From Cryptomeria japonica (taxonomy: Eukaryota > Streptophyta > Pinopsida > Cupressales > Cupressaceae), in NCBI RefSeq assembly GCF_030272615.1, contig NC_081415.1, positions 229,978,803 to 230,042,802 of the forward strand: DNA of 64,000 nucleotides, read 5' to 3'. Positions 1-12,890 of the stretch are shown here, piece after piece. Position 1 is the first letter of the stretch, and every line of letters starts with the position of its first letter. Under the pieces are notes generated by a model. It ran no database searches. It saw only the letters and a program-made list of their open reading frames with translations, and was not told where the DNA came from. Both the position numbers and the translations under genes were made by a program.

Positions 1-1066
1 CAAGGATGTCCACAAGTGACTAGAGGAGCTGTGATGGGCATGATCTTTTTTTTCTTTGTTTTTTGTTTGTGGTGTAAACCAATGAAGTTCTAGGGCAATA
101 GTTCCAGTGGGTGTCTGTGATTGCTATGTTCATTCGACAAGTATCCTATGAAAAAATAGAAGTCAGGGATATCTATGCATGTGACTACCACACATACCTC
201 TACCCCTGACACTATTCCCATAATGGAGGGTTCACTCATTGTCTACTACGCATTTGTTTCTACAATGAGATATCTTGACATCTTGGTTCCTTATACCCTT
301 ATGTACACAACTTCATTGTTATATAATAAGGCTCAGTGATGAATATATATTGCGCTATGAATAAAGGCACAAAAGTTCATGTTTCAATCATTAATCTCAT
401 CATGCTGATTGTATCGATCAAGATCATTCTTTTATCAAGTATCTTTTCGTGGATCAACCTAATTATTTTTTCTGATCATTTCATTCATCTAACACAGTCT
501 CTCTCATCACTTAGTTCTGATATTTTCATCTATAATTCTTTCATTTCCTCACATCAACTATTCTATCTATCAATCAATTATTCTTCACTTTCATCATATT
601 TCATCTTTCATCCAATTTTCATCATATTTAATCATTTGTCTTATACAGGATGTGTCCTTGCTGAAAACATATGTGATCATCTATCTTTATCTTATATAGG
701 ATGTATCCTTCCTGAAACCAAACGTGTTGATCATCTTTGTCTTATATAGTATGTGTCCTTCTTAAACCAGACTTGATCTTTATCCTATCAATCAAATCAA
801 TCCTATCAATCCTATCAATCCCATCAATCTACAAATCACTCTAGCCATTTCTTCTATCCAGTCAAACTCATTTGCGTCATCAAGTTAATCATTCTTCATC
901 TTTCATCTAGCATTCTTCTTCTTTCGAGATATCATTCATGCCTTCAATGCACAAACAATCTCTCGAGGGGGGCATCCTACCTCCATTATCAAGGCATACT
1001 AGGGCAAATTTGTTTTCGTTTTCTTTGAAACAGCTTCGTTTCGACATTGTCTCAAAGAGGGCCAAA
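1..1066 (+). mobile_element. 3' non-coding end of a gypsy-like LTR element (cut by window edge)
   Basis: This stretch has no convincing coding frame; the longest open frame (336-749) is pyrimidine-rich and looks like chance. Short tandem repeats lie at 639-790 and a CTATCAATC-type array near 785-830. Two purine-rich tracts follow, at 964-972 (cgagggggg) and 1055-1066 (aaagagggccaaa), the second directly before a TG that fits an LTR start. Tat-type gypsy elements often have long repeat-bearing 3' untranslated regions before the polypurine tract, so this is probably one. That assignment is inference; no pol sequence is present. Confidence 0.45.
639..790 (+). repeat. Three-copy tandem repeat, about 50 bp
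   Basis: Units start at 639, 690 and 740, each with tcttata(c/t)ag(g/t)atgt(g/a)tcctt followed by a variable half containing tgatcat. The units diverge moderately and the third is shortened. They lie in the presumed 3' untranslated part of the element at the left edge. Confidence 0.7.
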
Positions 1067-2035
1067 TGTAGACACCTAAAAATGTCTCATTAATCTTGTA
1101 CTAATTATTCATCCTATTAGTTAAATAATTATTTAATTCTTTGATTAATCTTATTCTTCCGACTTAATCATCATCATCCATCTCATTAATTAATCAATTT
1201 CTATCATTTAATCAATTCATCATCAAACCCCTTTCTCAAATATTAATTATTTAATTAATTACGATTAGTTCCCTTAATTAAATAATATTTATTATTTAAT
1301 TAATCCCATTTCTAATGATTAAATAATTTCATTTAAATTATTTAATTAATTAACTTATTCCTCCAATTCCCCAAATTTGAATTTCATCCCATTTCGATAA
1401 ATCTCATGTACATTTCATCATTCGAAAATCCAAATTCAAATCTAAATAAAGATGAAATTGAATTTCCATTCAAAATCCTACAACCTGTGTTAAAATCAAG
1501 ACCGATTGATCAAATCAGTTAACTAATCAGTTAACTCTCCAATCTCCCCTTTTCTGACTAATCAATCAATTCAATCTTCTTTCCAATCTATTCAGTCAAC
1601 TAGCTAATCAATTGAGTCATTTAGTCAATCAATTGAGTTATCTCTTCAATCAATCCACTTAACAGATCAATCAATCCACTTAACTAATCAATCAAAATCA
1701 ATGAACTATCAATCAACACTTTAGTTCTAAATCTCACCTAATCTGTCTCAAAAATCTATAAATTCAACCTCATTTCTCAATTTCAACCTAGAATCACTAT
1801 CTTCAAAATAATTTTGTCTATCATATGCATGAATCCCAATGCAACACTTGAGAGCCACCTATCACACAATTTGGAGAAGAGCAATGGAAGCTTATTTGGA
1901 TCAATTGAGGGAGTTTCATTATGCTATTTTTATAATCAATTGATTTGATGTATTTCATTGTCATTTAGAAGTTGGTTTTAATTAGATTAGAGTTTGTGAT
2001 TCACTCTTATAAAACTGATTAATTATGACTAATTT
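1067..2035 (+). repeat. Probable 3' LTR of the left-edge gypsy-like element
   Basis: It starts TGTAGACACCTAAAAATG right after the purine tract ending at 1066. The body is rich in TTAATTAAT and (AATC)n-like sequence (about 1120-1730). The right boundary is a guess: no partner LTR is in the window and no target duplication can be checked. The first bases resemble the start of the minus-strand Tat LTR at 35443 (TGTAATACCTTAAAAATGG), which supports a related family. Confidence 0.4.
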
Positions 2036-2095
2036 TACCCCTAAAACAGAAAATATGATGACCACCTTCACACGAAGGTACTATTGTTAGCTTGT

Positions 2096-2214
2096 CACAA
2101 TATACAATATGATGACTACCCTTAAATGAAGGTCCTTGTATCTTCAAATGAAAGTGCACCTTTGAGTGAAGGTAACCACCTTTTCTTAAAGGTAGTCATC
2201 ATATCTTATATTGT
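2096..2214. repeat. Inverted repeat (hairpin)
   Basis: The left arm (about 2096-2133, cacaatatacaatatgatga...) pairs with the right arm (about 2182-2214, ...tcatcatatcttatattgtg) over about 35 bases with a few mismatches and a 48-base loop. The loop carries several cttca/gaaggt motifs. It could be a small foldback transposon. No clear target duplication was seen. Confidence 0.6.
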
Positions 2215-3054
2215 GAAAAATCAATACTAGTACCTTCAAATGAATGTCCTTAGCTATGAAATTTCAATCACTTCTACAAATTCTCCTCAAAAAGTTTAGT
2301 TTTAATTCTTAGGTTGGACCTTAAATTGGAATGATCTTGACAAACTAATTTGCAAGATCATAACCCTTAAAATGAACTTTCCAATAGCTACAACTTTAAT
2401 ATATTTTGGACAATAGTCTCTTCACCAAACATCAATGCTTTATTGAACATAGGCTTTCCACCAAACATCAAGTTCTTTGTTCTACACGTGGAAAAATAGT
2501 GAATTAGTGAAAAAATTCTAAAAAGTATCTACACATTAGGCATTAATGTCCTTGTTCCAACAAAATAAATAAATTGATTTTTGATATATACAAATCAAAT
2601 TATGCATGAAGACATACACCTATGTCTATATTATAAATAGTTTGACTTCAAAAATAATTTAAAAATATGCAAAAAAAATGCTATGAAACAAATTGTAAGT
2701 GTTAGATATTGGTGTTACAAATCTATATTTAAAAAAAATAAAATTTTGTTTTGTATTAAAAAAATTAATATGTGACAACATAAAAGCCACTTTTTAAAAA
2801 TGTTGCATACTGTTAAAAACACGTTATAAAAAGTTACGTAGTTTTTTAATTCTAATTAAAAAAAATAAAAATAAATTAGAATCTATAAACAAAATCCCAC
2901 AAATCACTAGTTTGTATATCATCTTCAAATTCTTATTAGTTTAACTACTATAGGTGTCAAAAAGTGAAGATTTAGTTGAAAATGTTGATTTCAATGTCCT
3001 ACTTTGACCAAAAAGTGGGAGTCATTATTGTGGGATTATCCATATAAGTATATA

Positions 3055-3082
3055 GGAGGTTGTGTGATATCGCACAACCTCC
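3055..3082. repeat. 28-bp palindrome
   Basis: GGAGGTTGTG is followed by tgatatcg and then CACAACCTCC. The two 10-base arms are perfectly complementary and the 8-base centre is itself nearly palindromic. No gene or element end is recognisable beside it. Confidence 0.8.
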
Positions 3083-3363
3083 ACATATGTCATTTTAGCC
3101 ATTTTTGGACACATATATAGGTTGTATAGCATTTAAATAGCCTTACAAACCTTAGAATGCCTAAATAAGTTATTATAAGAATATATACCATAAAGAAAGG
3201 ATAAATTCATGGAAAGAATAAATGAGAGTTATTATTAATTAATTTAAGGAAAAGGCATCATAAGAGGCATGCAAAGGCTATATAAGAAAGGAGAAAGTGG
3301 AAAAGAAGAACATGGATCATATATGAGTGAGTGTGAGAAATATATGAGATACATGTAAAGGAT

Positions 3364-3386
3364 ATGTATGTATGTATGTATGTATA
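3364..3386 (+). repeat. (TATG)n microsatellite
   Basis: Between five and six uninterrupted TATG units. Confidence 0.9.
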
Positions 3387-5701
3387 TTGTTGTAAATTGT
3401 ATACCTTTAATAAGGGTGTCCAATTCTACACTTTTCTATCAATCACTTTAGCATGTATCATTTTATTGTGCATTATAGGACCATATTATGCATTGAATTA
3501 ATAATTAATTCAAGAATATGAATCCTATTTTAATTTAAATCTCATCTCACTCTTATCTGGGCTTTAATTCTTGGTGTTCCCTTTATCCTTAATCATTTTA
3601 ATTAACTATTAAGTCCTACCCTGTTTCAAAAATTTAAAAATAATAACACTTTTCCCACTTAAATATTATAATTTTTCATGAAACTTACATTTTTAGAAAT
3701 TAGATCCTATAATCTAGTGTCCCTAAAAATTCGTCCTATTTTGTCAAGATAGTTTCAATCCAAGCTCCATTGTTCGACACTTTTTGGCTAAATTTTTAGG
3801 AGATTATAGGGCCAGTCTTACCATTTCTGAAAACTATCTCAATGCAAAAAAATAACATTTCTAGATTGGCCATTTAATCAAATTTAAGTTAGGATCTCAT
3901 ATATAAATGAGTTCCTTCCCTCATTTGTGATATCAACGTGTCTTCTCACTGGAAAAGAAGAAAAAATTTGCAAAAAAAGACGAAAAATAAAAATGACAGA
4001 GTAAGAGCAAATGAACAAAACTGAATAAAGAGAAGAACAAAGAGTGATTTGATTGAAGAAAAGGATGCAGTTAAGAGTGTGTGGAGTAGTACTTAGAAGA
4101 AAGGTTGTGAGATTGAGCTTATTCCCAATCTCGTCTGCATCAAATCATTACAATACCAAAACATCTTTACCCAAAATTAGAAATTGAAACCCAATGCTTC
4201 TTTTGAATATATCTTTTTTTTGTTGGTTATGCAATTGCTTTATTTTTTCACCCTCCCTCTTCTTTTTGTCCCAAAGGTATCAAGACGCATTTGAGATTCC
4301 TCATTTTCAAATAATTTTTTTTTTGAGGCCATTAATAGTGTTTTAGGACATGTAGGAAGGTAGGTATTGGTTTTTGTTCAAACATTAGAGTTTTGAGACA
4401 TTGCATTCTACAAGAGGAAGAGAAAAAAAAAACATCATGAAGGTTTGATAGTAATTGCAATATGAGAAACTAAATATCCCAAAATAAGACTTGGAACAAA
4501 ATCCATGCAAGGGTGATAGGTCTGACAAGGATGATGGTATGAAAAACTCCAAAATCCCAAAATTTTGCAAAGTGGAATTTTGTGAAGGAAAGTTGGTAGT
4601 TGAGGAGAGGATGCATGGATGACCAAGCCCAAAATCTTAGAATTCAAGGAAAATAGTCTTAGAGGGAAAAAATTGTCTTTGAGGGAAAGACATTCCAAGG
4701 ATGATAGATCGAAAGGCATTATGGTATGAGAATTTCCAAAATTTTGCACAGTTGCAAAAGAAAAGCCAAAATGCAAGACATTGAACACTAAGGAACCCTA
4801 TAAAAAAAAATTCTAAAAACATTTTCAAAAACACACTTTGAATGAATATACTTAAATAATTACTCAACAAAGGGGACCCAACTGAAGACTTCTTATATCG
4901 ATTATTGACAAAGGGGGATAGGGTCAAATAAACAACTTATGAATCACAGCAAAGTAAAAGTTAGACACACAAAATTAAGGTGCCAACAACTACCTTAACT
5001 CTTAAGTCATATTATTATTTAGTTCATTAGGACAACCTATGGATTGTATATTGTCTAAGTCAGCTTAGGTGATATTGTAGGATAAGAATGGTATATAGAG
5101 TTGGTATAGGTCGGTTATTGTCATCATGCTGAGTGTTGTGTTCTTATTGAATATTATTTGAGGTATCCCCCTTGAAGTGGATCAAGAGGTTGCCCTCTTG
5201 AAGTGACATATTATTAGGAAGTATTTGTAACATATATTATATTATAATATTTTATCATGCACCTTATTTAATAAAAAAATGGTATCTAAGCATATCTTGG
5301 CACTATCAAGAGAAGGTTATTTTTTTCAATTTTGGAGGCCATTTTGGGAAGTGCATTATGCCAGATTTTAGTGACATTTTCCCTTATTTTTGGAGCATAA
5401 AAAATATTAAGGCATCTACAATCCAAATTTCAAATATTTTAGAGAAAATTTAAGCGATTTATTATAGAATAAGGGTTTCCACCAAAGTAATTTTGGGATG
5501 CGCATATCATGGAACATGTAGTAAAAATTTCAAATAAATTGGACAAGAGTTACATGTGATTTATTGTAATGTACTCATGGATATCGATTAAATTATTTTA
5601 CCATGGTCTATAATAGTAAGCTTATATAAGTGAGTTAAGCTAATATTCTAGAATCATACCTAATGCCTATTATTCACATCAATGAAGAGCCATGTTTCTA
5701 T

Positions 5702-8700
5702 TGTAATGCCCCTCGAGGCCGACTACAAATAAGTAGGTATTGTGACATTATACCTTTTCTATAATGTTATCAATAGATATATTCGATATTAAATGTTAAT
5801 CAATATAGTTAGGAATATGGGTAATTGAGGATTTGTGGTTGGCTTAGGACTCGATGCCTATAATGGTTATAATTTTGTAATGTTTTCATAGGATGAAGAA
5901 TGACTATTTTTATAAGGGGTTTTGATGTAATAACCTAGGTTGCAACAACTGAAGTTATACTATTTGCTTGTGAATTTTATATTATTGGTTTTCTATGACA
6001 ATGTCAAGTTTATGCTATTTATTAGTTATTTTATGTGGCATTTAATGTTGGTTTATGTTGGTCGTAAGGCCCGTCTTTGTTACCCTTAGCCTTGCTCAGT
6101 TTTAGAGCATTGTATGTTGTCTATTGTTAGCTTAATTAGATCGCCACTTAGTCAATTATTCGATGCCTCTTATATGTGGTATGTGTTTGTTGTGTGTTAA
6201 GTTGGGTTAATTGCTTTAATGTGTTGGTAGAAGTAATTATTAAGTTATTTTTAAGTGCTGAGTATATTTGAGTTAATTTAATCAATTATTTTACTTTTTA
6301 ATAATTAATAATTGATGTATATGTTGGAATGTATAAAGATATTATAGGGTTGATTAACACTTTACCTTTTGATTAATAAATTAAGATTATAGTGGTAAAT
6401 AAATTAAGATTATAGTTGTAAATAAATTAATCAATAAAAATGCTTTGTTTAAATAAAGTAATTAAAAAACTTTATTTATGAATTTATTGAGTCATATTTT
6501 AATGTTAAAATAAATTAATTGATTTTTAATTTATGAGAATTTTTAATTAAATTTTATTAGTTTTCTAAAATAGCATGTTTTTTGGATCTTTGCTGCGTGG
6601 GTGAGTTGGGGAAATTTCTATTTTCCGAGATGGATTTTTGGGAAAACCCTTTATATTCTGGAAAATTTCCAAAATGAGGGGTTGACTCTTTGTTATTTCT
6701 TTAATTGGATTTTGAAAAGAGTTCTCACAAGAAAACTTTTGTGGAGGTTGGGATTTTGGATTTCGCTTGTTGCCAAGGTTGGTTTTTGAGGCTTCTCATG
6801 CAAATCCATAACCAAGAGAAGGAATTAAGGTAGGGGTTTAAAATCCTTGTGGTTGTCAATTTTATTGAAAAAAATATTGAATCTGGCTTTGGAAATTCTC
6901 TTAGAAAATTTAGATTGTGTAATTTGTTTCTTTCTATATATATATAAATTTATTTATTTATTTTTGGCTTGGCGTGGGGAGTCAACCCACATATGTGGGC
7001 AGCTCAACCCACAACTGTGGGCGTGGGGAGCTTTTCCACAGCTGTGGGAAGCACCCAAGACTATGGGCAACTCAACCCACTATTGTGGGGAGCTTTCCCA
7101 CAACCGTGGGGCTTCTCCACAGTGTGTGGTGACTTGTGTGGAGACTTCCATAGTCTGTGGTTTCTCATAGACTTTCAGTATGGCTAGTTTATGTTGTTTT
7201 AAAAGATGATCTTGATTTTTTTATATAAATTTTGATGTGGTTTTAATATATATATATATATAGTAGTTTAATTTCATTTTGGTTAATGTGGTATTTTTGA
7301 CTCATGAAAAATTATTTTGGAAATTGTGATAATTAGATTAATATTATCAGATTTGAAAATGGAGTTATAGTTTGAGAAATATATATGTATTTTGATAAAT
7401 ATAGATATATTTGAGAAATTAGATATATTTTTGATACAAATTAATGTATTTAGATTTCATATAATTAATTAATAATGTCGTTAAGCTCTTTAATTATGAA
7501 AAATAATTTTATAAATTATAGTGGACTCAAATAATTGAATAATAATCACATGTTTTATGAAATTATAATACTAAATGAAATTTAATATAATTTTAGATTA
7601 GGGTGATTGGATTAGTATTTAGAGTTTATTTCTTTCTCACAACCGAGACCAGTATGGAAGTGTGTATGTATTTACTTGGAAGGGAATTTTTGTTGTCCTT
7701 GTGCATTAAATAGTCGGATTATTATTAAATTGATTTGATTATTTACTAAACAAATTATACCTTTAGACAATAGAAATCCTATGTCAATAGATGAGGCTTT
7801 ATTAGTTTCTTTAATACTTGTTTGTTTCTCTTGTTTGTAGAAGAGTAGAATTGTAGTTAAGGACTTTCAATGTTAAGGATAATGTTTAAATCAAGTTATC
7901 TAATTAAATAGGTTGCTATTAAATTTAGAAAGTGATCTTGAAGGGTCTTTGTTGGTTTATGGTTCTTTAGTAGTGGGTAAAGTGTGTTTAGTAATTAGGG
8001 GAATCTTGTACTTGAATTCCCTTTGGTTTGAGGTAGTTAGTTGAGTATGTAAACCTTTTAATTCTAGACAAGTTACCTTTAATTTAGCATTAAGTAATTC
8101 TTGTTCTTAAGACGCAAAGAGTGGAAAGGAACCAAGAGGAAGAGTGCTAATTTTATATGCTAGAGGCTAACCTTTAAAAGCAATAGCTATCCCAAATATA
8201 TTCTTGTTTGAAGATATTATAATGAAATTAAGATTCATTTATGTAAAATTAGGTGTGAGTATCTTAGTGACGCATTTCCTTGGTTTTAATTTGGTTCAAA
8301 TGTAAGATGTAAGTTATATCTAGCACTTTATATATTCTTAATGCTCCAAAGTATCATATTGGTTTATATTAGTGTTAGAGTTGGTGTTTTGGCATCCTTG
8401 GTGTAGTTTTGTAGGGAAAGTTTTGTACAAGTAATCCTTATATCAATGTTATCTAGGGATTCGTCTTTGTTTCACCTAAGTAGGTGGCAACCGACAAGAG
8501 AACTGTCTGGGGTATGAAGCCGTAGATAGGGTTGTGTACTCGCTTTCGTTATGATTTTTAAGTTGAACTACAAAGTCTCCGCGCTTTCACATAGGCAAGG
8601 CCATCTGCGATGAGCACCCGAGACTATAGGTCTAGCCCTTAGGTCTGGTTCTTTTGCATTGTTTGGTCTTGTCACTCTTCCTATGTTATATGTTTACCCT

Positions 8701-9040
8701 TGTGAGATCATTGGTGGATGTTTGACCCAGTTAAAGTCATTATATTATTTATCCAGATGAACATATATCTAACATTTGATAGATCTAATGTGTGTATCTA
8801 GCTTGGTGTAGGTTTGTGTGCAGGAACGTGTGGCGGGTCAAGTCATGTACTGTATTGGAAAGAGAAATCTCAGGTATGAGGTGATAAGTTTATTAGTTGT
8901 TTGTTGTTTAAATAAGAATTCATTATGTTATAGTGTGTATGATCATATTTCTTTCTAGTAATGTTGTAATATGTTGTTGTTTAAAAAAAAAATGTTGCTA
9001 CTTTTAGTGGTGTTCACTTGGGTAAGAAGTGGGCATTACA
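5702..9040 (+). repeat. 5' LTR of element C (3,339 bp)
   Basis: Ends are TGTAATGCCC...GGGCATTACA. From 7266 to 9040 it aligns with 20233-21997 at high identity with small indels. From 5702 to 7265 I found no partner near the 3' end. It contains a cluster of short CCCAC/GTGGG inverted motifs (6971-7165). The open frames at 6601-7187 lie over AT-rich DNA and that motif cluster, and I do not regard them as genes. Confidence 0.85.
6971..7165. repeat. Cluster of CCCAC...GTGGG short inverted repeats
   Basis: Many copies of cccaca/tgtggg occur in alternating orientation, often as cccacannntgtggg-type mini-palindromes, separated by agct-containing linkers. The cluster is inside the U3 side of the 5' LTR of element C and is missing from the matched part of the 3' LTR. 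Confidence 0.75.
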
Positions 9041-9042
9041 TT

Positions 9043-9060
9043 TGGTATCAGAGCTCAAGT
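9043..9060 (+). other. Primer binding site of element C (initiator Met-tRNA type)
   Basis: TGGTATCAGAGCTCAAGT begins two bases after the LTR end. The TGGTATCAGAGC core is the standard plant initiator Met-tRNA primer site. Confidence 0.9.
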
Positions 9061-9951
9061 TGCAACACTAGGATCTTTTGGTCAAGTATCTTACCCTTAG
9101 TGTTGTATGGTGTGTTGTTGTACTAAGTCATTAACAATGTTTCTTGTCTTCCTTGATGCATGTTAGTGAAATAAAATTTTTTTAATACTCTCTTTCTTTT
9201 CCCTAAATTAAAGTGTCTAACTTCATATGTATTAATTCCTTGTGTATATTTCTTTAACATTAGTAATTGATGATTTGATTTGAACTATATAAAGGGTTAT
9301 AGCATGTGCTTGGATGTAAAAGATAGTACTGATATGATGAATGAACATGTTTATGGATTAGAATGAAATTGTAAGAACTCCTTTATTGAAAATGCCATTT
9401 ACATGATTAGGCTTACTATGTTAGGATTATGTATTATTTCCCTTATGACTCGTTAGAAGAAGTGTGGGTGTGCATGAGAATTTGTAACGACTTTGGATTA
9501 AGCTTTACATCTAGGTGAATAAATTAAATGATATATATGTTGTATGGGTATTACCTTTCTTCCCCTCCTTTCCCTGCCTTGATATGCAATAAGAGCATTA
9601 TGCTTTATGATGTATTATGTACCAATTAACAATAATTGTTTATTTTGTGAATGTGATCTTGTATGTATTAAATCATGTTTGTATAAAACTCATCTTTTTG
9701 TATGGTCCTAAGTTTCAAGTTACGATTATTAAATCTTGGAAATCTCATGGAATCTTATATTTGTGTTCCTTATAAAAATGTAACTATATAAGATGTGGTA
9801 GTGGTTTCATTGTTCGGTAAAGATTATGTACTTACAGAAATTAATTATCCCTGTATGACCTTACTTGATTTAGTGTGTACATATTATTCATTAGAATGAA
9901 ATCTCTCTCTTTTCCTCTTCTCTTTGTCTAGATGTTTTATTAATGAATATG

Positions 9952-11575
9952 TGGTGCAGGAGCACCTAGGACTTAGGCAATTTAACTTTCACAATTTTGG
10001 CTTGTACTGACCCTAGCCAAGTTAGTGGTGAATAAGAACTCTATGAGGGTCCAAGAGTGAGTATGTTGTGTCAATGTAGGCCTAGATTGAGTTCATTTTA
10101 CTTAGGTTTGCATTTTTGTGTAAATAGTGAGTTTGAGTAGGTATTTGGCCTTTTGTTGGTCAAAAGTGTCAAAAGTTGGTAAAAGAATTGGAGAGGGTTA
10201 AATAGGTCTTAGACATGTTAGAAAATTCATTTATGATGATTTGGAATAGGTCTTATAAGTTGGAGAGACCAAAAAGTGCAAAAGTGCAAAGTTGCAAAAA
10301 GTTGTCATGACAACTTTTGTCCTGAAATTGGTTAGCGGTGGAGTTAGGGATTTCCCAACGCCATGGAAGGACTCCACACATGGGAAAGATAAATAAACCC
10401 TCTCTTTCACATTTACCAAGGTTGGTGAAGTGTGTTTTGTAAGTCTAACAACTGAAACTACTCATTTTCAGTCTTGTGGACAACATTTTGGCTTGTTTTA
10501 CTAAATTTTGCAATAAAATATGGATTGAATCCATTGATCCAGAAATGGATTGATTTACTCTTTTTTTTTTTTTTGTATTGTTGGCTTATTTTAGATCTTT
10601 TTAGATATTGTACATAGGTGTTTTCTTGTTCAAGTTTGTAAACAACCAGTTTTGGCTTGTAATTAGCAATTTTCTTGTAAATATGGTTGCCCCATGAGCT
10701 CCACACGTGCTGCCATCATGGCTTGTTGGAAAATGATGGGAAACCCTCTTTATAGTGTACATATGAAGATTCAAGTTCTAGAGAAGAGATTTGATGTGAC
10801 TGCCACCTTATTCTAGGTGAGTCCGAGAGTAACCCAGTTAGAGGAAATAAGGTGAAAATGGAGTGTTAAGTGTAGGGGTGTGTGCCAAATCACCATTTTA
10901 GAGTTTGGAGGGGTTCATGTAGTTGGGGCAGACTTGTCCATGTAGGGAGAAGCTTTTAAAAATCCTTTTGATAGCAAAACCACAATTTGTTCATTCATTG
11001 TCGGTTAAAGGCCTTGTAAACCCTTCAAAACCCTTATTTTGGGGTTCATACATTGTATGGTGAAACCAAGAGCCAAAACCACAAAAATATTTGAGGGAAA
11101 GGTGCATCTTTGAAGAAAATGAAAAATTATTTGGGGGTCTTTTGAATCATTTTCACCCAAGCCCTAGAAAACCGGATTTGGAGGCCTAATTAGGCGTAAT
11201 TCCTTGTAGCCCTTTTCTAGGCAAGAATTTGAGATCGGTAAGAAACCTATTGATTGCAAGCCACTAATGGACTTAAAATGCATAAAAAACATGTTAGTAG
11301 ACACCTCCACACCTTTGCAACATCTCACAATGATAGGAGGTCATTTTGACAACTTCAAGCCAAGAAGCCATAATTGAGTACCTGAGAAGCATAGTGATTT
11401 GGTAGGGTTCCTAGTCAAGACACTTGAATAAAACACCTTAGAAAGAAAAAGAATCAAGCCCTAGAAGAGATTGAGAAGGACTTGAAGTTCTAGAGAGCAA
11501 CTAGGCCTTGTGAGTTGGTGCAATTGAGCAACACGAGCTAGGTGAAGTGTTGAGCAAACAAGATAAACCCCATCA
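9952..11575 (+). repeat. 5' LTR of the chromovirus
   Basis: It starts TGGTGCAGGAGCACC and ends ...CCCCATCA. It is the same sequence as 16261-17873; in the first 177 bases I count about 9 differences by eye. The minus-strand open frames at 10231-10706 occur in both LTRs (compare 16540-16728) and are not genes. An A/T-rich tract lies at 10560-10575. Confidence 0.95.
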
Positions 11576-11578
11576 AAT

Positions 11579-11590
11579 TGGTATCAAAGC
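11579..11590 (+). other. Primer binding site of the chromovirus
   Basis: TGGTATCAAAGC lies three bases after the 5' LTR, a Met-tRNA-type site with one change from the usual TGGTATCAGAGC. Confidence 0.85.
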
Positions 11591-11616
11591 TTATAAGATT
11601 TGGGCTAGAAGAGTTG

Positions 11617-12890
11617 ATGTCCTCAGTGGAATCTGTAGGAGACAACAACATGGTGACCAATGCAGAGTTGGTCAGGAAAGTGGATGATCAGGAGGAGGAG
11701 AATAGACTCCTGAAAGAGAAATTGATTGAATTGGAGAGCAAGCTTGGTGCAATAGAAACCAAGGAAGTGTTGGTAAAGGTGGAAGGAGTAGAAGGGAAGA
11801 GTAAAGAAGTGTCAAAGATAGACAAGATACCTGAACCTGATCCTATCCTAGAGAAAGAAGCTTTCTTGAAGGCATTGAAGGCCTTGAGTGGCAAATCACT
11901 AGAAGGATTGCCATTGTTCACTGGTAAGATGGAGGAAGAAGTGGTCCTAGAATGGATAGAAGGTATGGAGAATCACTTTGAATGTGAAGGCATAACTGAA
12001 GCCTAGAGAGTCAAGGTAGACAAGTCAAGGATGAGAGGAGCTGCCCTCACATGGTGGAAATTTGTACAAGATGAGAGGAAGAAAATGGGCAAAGCACCCA
12101 TCTCTTCTTGGAAAGGGATGCTAGTCAAAATCAAAGAAGTCTATCTCCCTAATGAATATGAAGTGCAAATTCATAGAAAGAGGCAAAACTTAAGACAAAA
12201 GGATCTTGATGTCAGTAGCTATATGAAAGATTTTCACAAACTTATCCTTAGATCCCATGCGGTGGAAGAAGAGAGTCTCAAGGTTTCTAGGTACCTAAAT
12301 GGTCTATGGTGGAACATCCAAGAAGAAATCAGTCTAATGAACCCAAAAATAGTCCATCAAACCTTTCAACTTGCCCTTAAGGTGGAGGAAAAATTAAAAA
12401 GGAGACATGACTCAAGCAACAATAGGGACAAAGGTAGAGGAAAAGACAATAGAGGCCATAAAGGAGGCTTTGGCGGAAGAAGTTCTGAACAAAGAACACA
12501 AGGAGAGTCTAAACTCGCTGAGCAGCAAGATAGTGGTAGTAGTAGAGGAGGATTCAATAGAGGAAGGGGATCAAACAGTGGTTCCAGAGGAAGATCTAGT
12601 GGACAAGGTAGAGGTTCCTCATACTTTGCAACAATGAAGTGTTACCATTGTAACCAACTTGGTCATCCAGCATATAGGTATCCAAAGAAGGGATCATCAT
12701 CACATGGTGGTGAAAGAAGAATGAGTTATCTCCAAGAAGAGTCTTCAAGCAACAAGACTTCAGAGGTTTCCTTAGAGTCAGAAGTGGGTGACAACTTGAT
12801 GATAAGAAGAACTTTGATCAAAGAACTGGTCAGAGAAGAGCCTAGCCAAAGAAGATCTTTATTTAGGATCAAATGCAAGATTATGGACAA
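11617..12890 (+). pseudogene. gag: Chromovirus gag (broken)
   Basis: The likely start is the ATG at 11617 (MSSVESVGDNN), since the frame upstream runs into the primer site. The N-terminus (about 11690-11780) is predicted coiled coil, rich in E, K and L. A capsid-like region (about 11900-12400) includes LTWWKFVQDE and the RYLNGL motif seen in gypsy Gag. A basic G/R/S-rich linker (about 12410-12620) precedes one zinc knuckle at 12640-12684, CYHCNQLGHPAYRY, where the last Cys is Tyr. An in-frame TAG at 12004-12006 cuts the capsid region. Gag and pol share one frame, as is usual for plant chromoviruses. Confidence 0.9.

Larger units (their letters stand above)
2215..5696. other. Unassigned AT-rich intergenic DNA
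   Basis: No gene can be supported. Open frames on the minus strand at 4385-4927 overlap one another, have no recognisable domain and contain long A runs, so they look like chance. A perfect-arm palindrome (3055-3082) and a TATG microsatellite (3364-3386) are listed separately. Weak internal repetition (ccaaaattttgca) occurs at 4550-4750. Confidence 0.6.

Noticed and set aside
336-749. 137-residue open frame on the plus strand
   Set aside because: Pyrimidine-rich, low-complexity translation (I, S, L, F, H), overlaps the 50-bp tandem repeat, no recognisable domain.
4385-4927. Three overlapping minus-strand frames
   Set aside because: Mutually overlapping, Phe/Ser/Leu-rich from A-rich DNA on the plus strand, no motif.
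6601-7187. Open frames in the 5' LTR of element C
   Set aside because: They sit on AT-rich LTR sequence and the CCCAC/GTGGG array; no domain and no copy in the 3' LTR.
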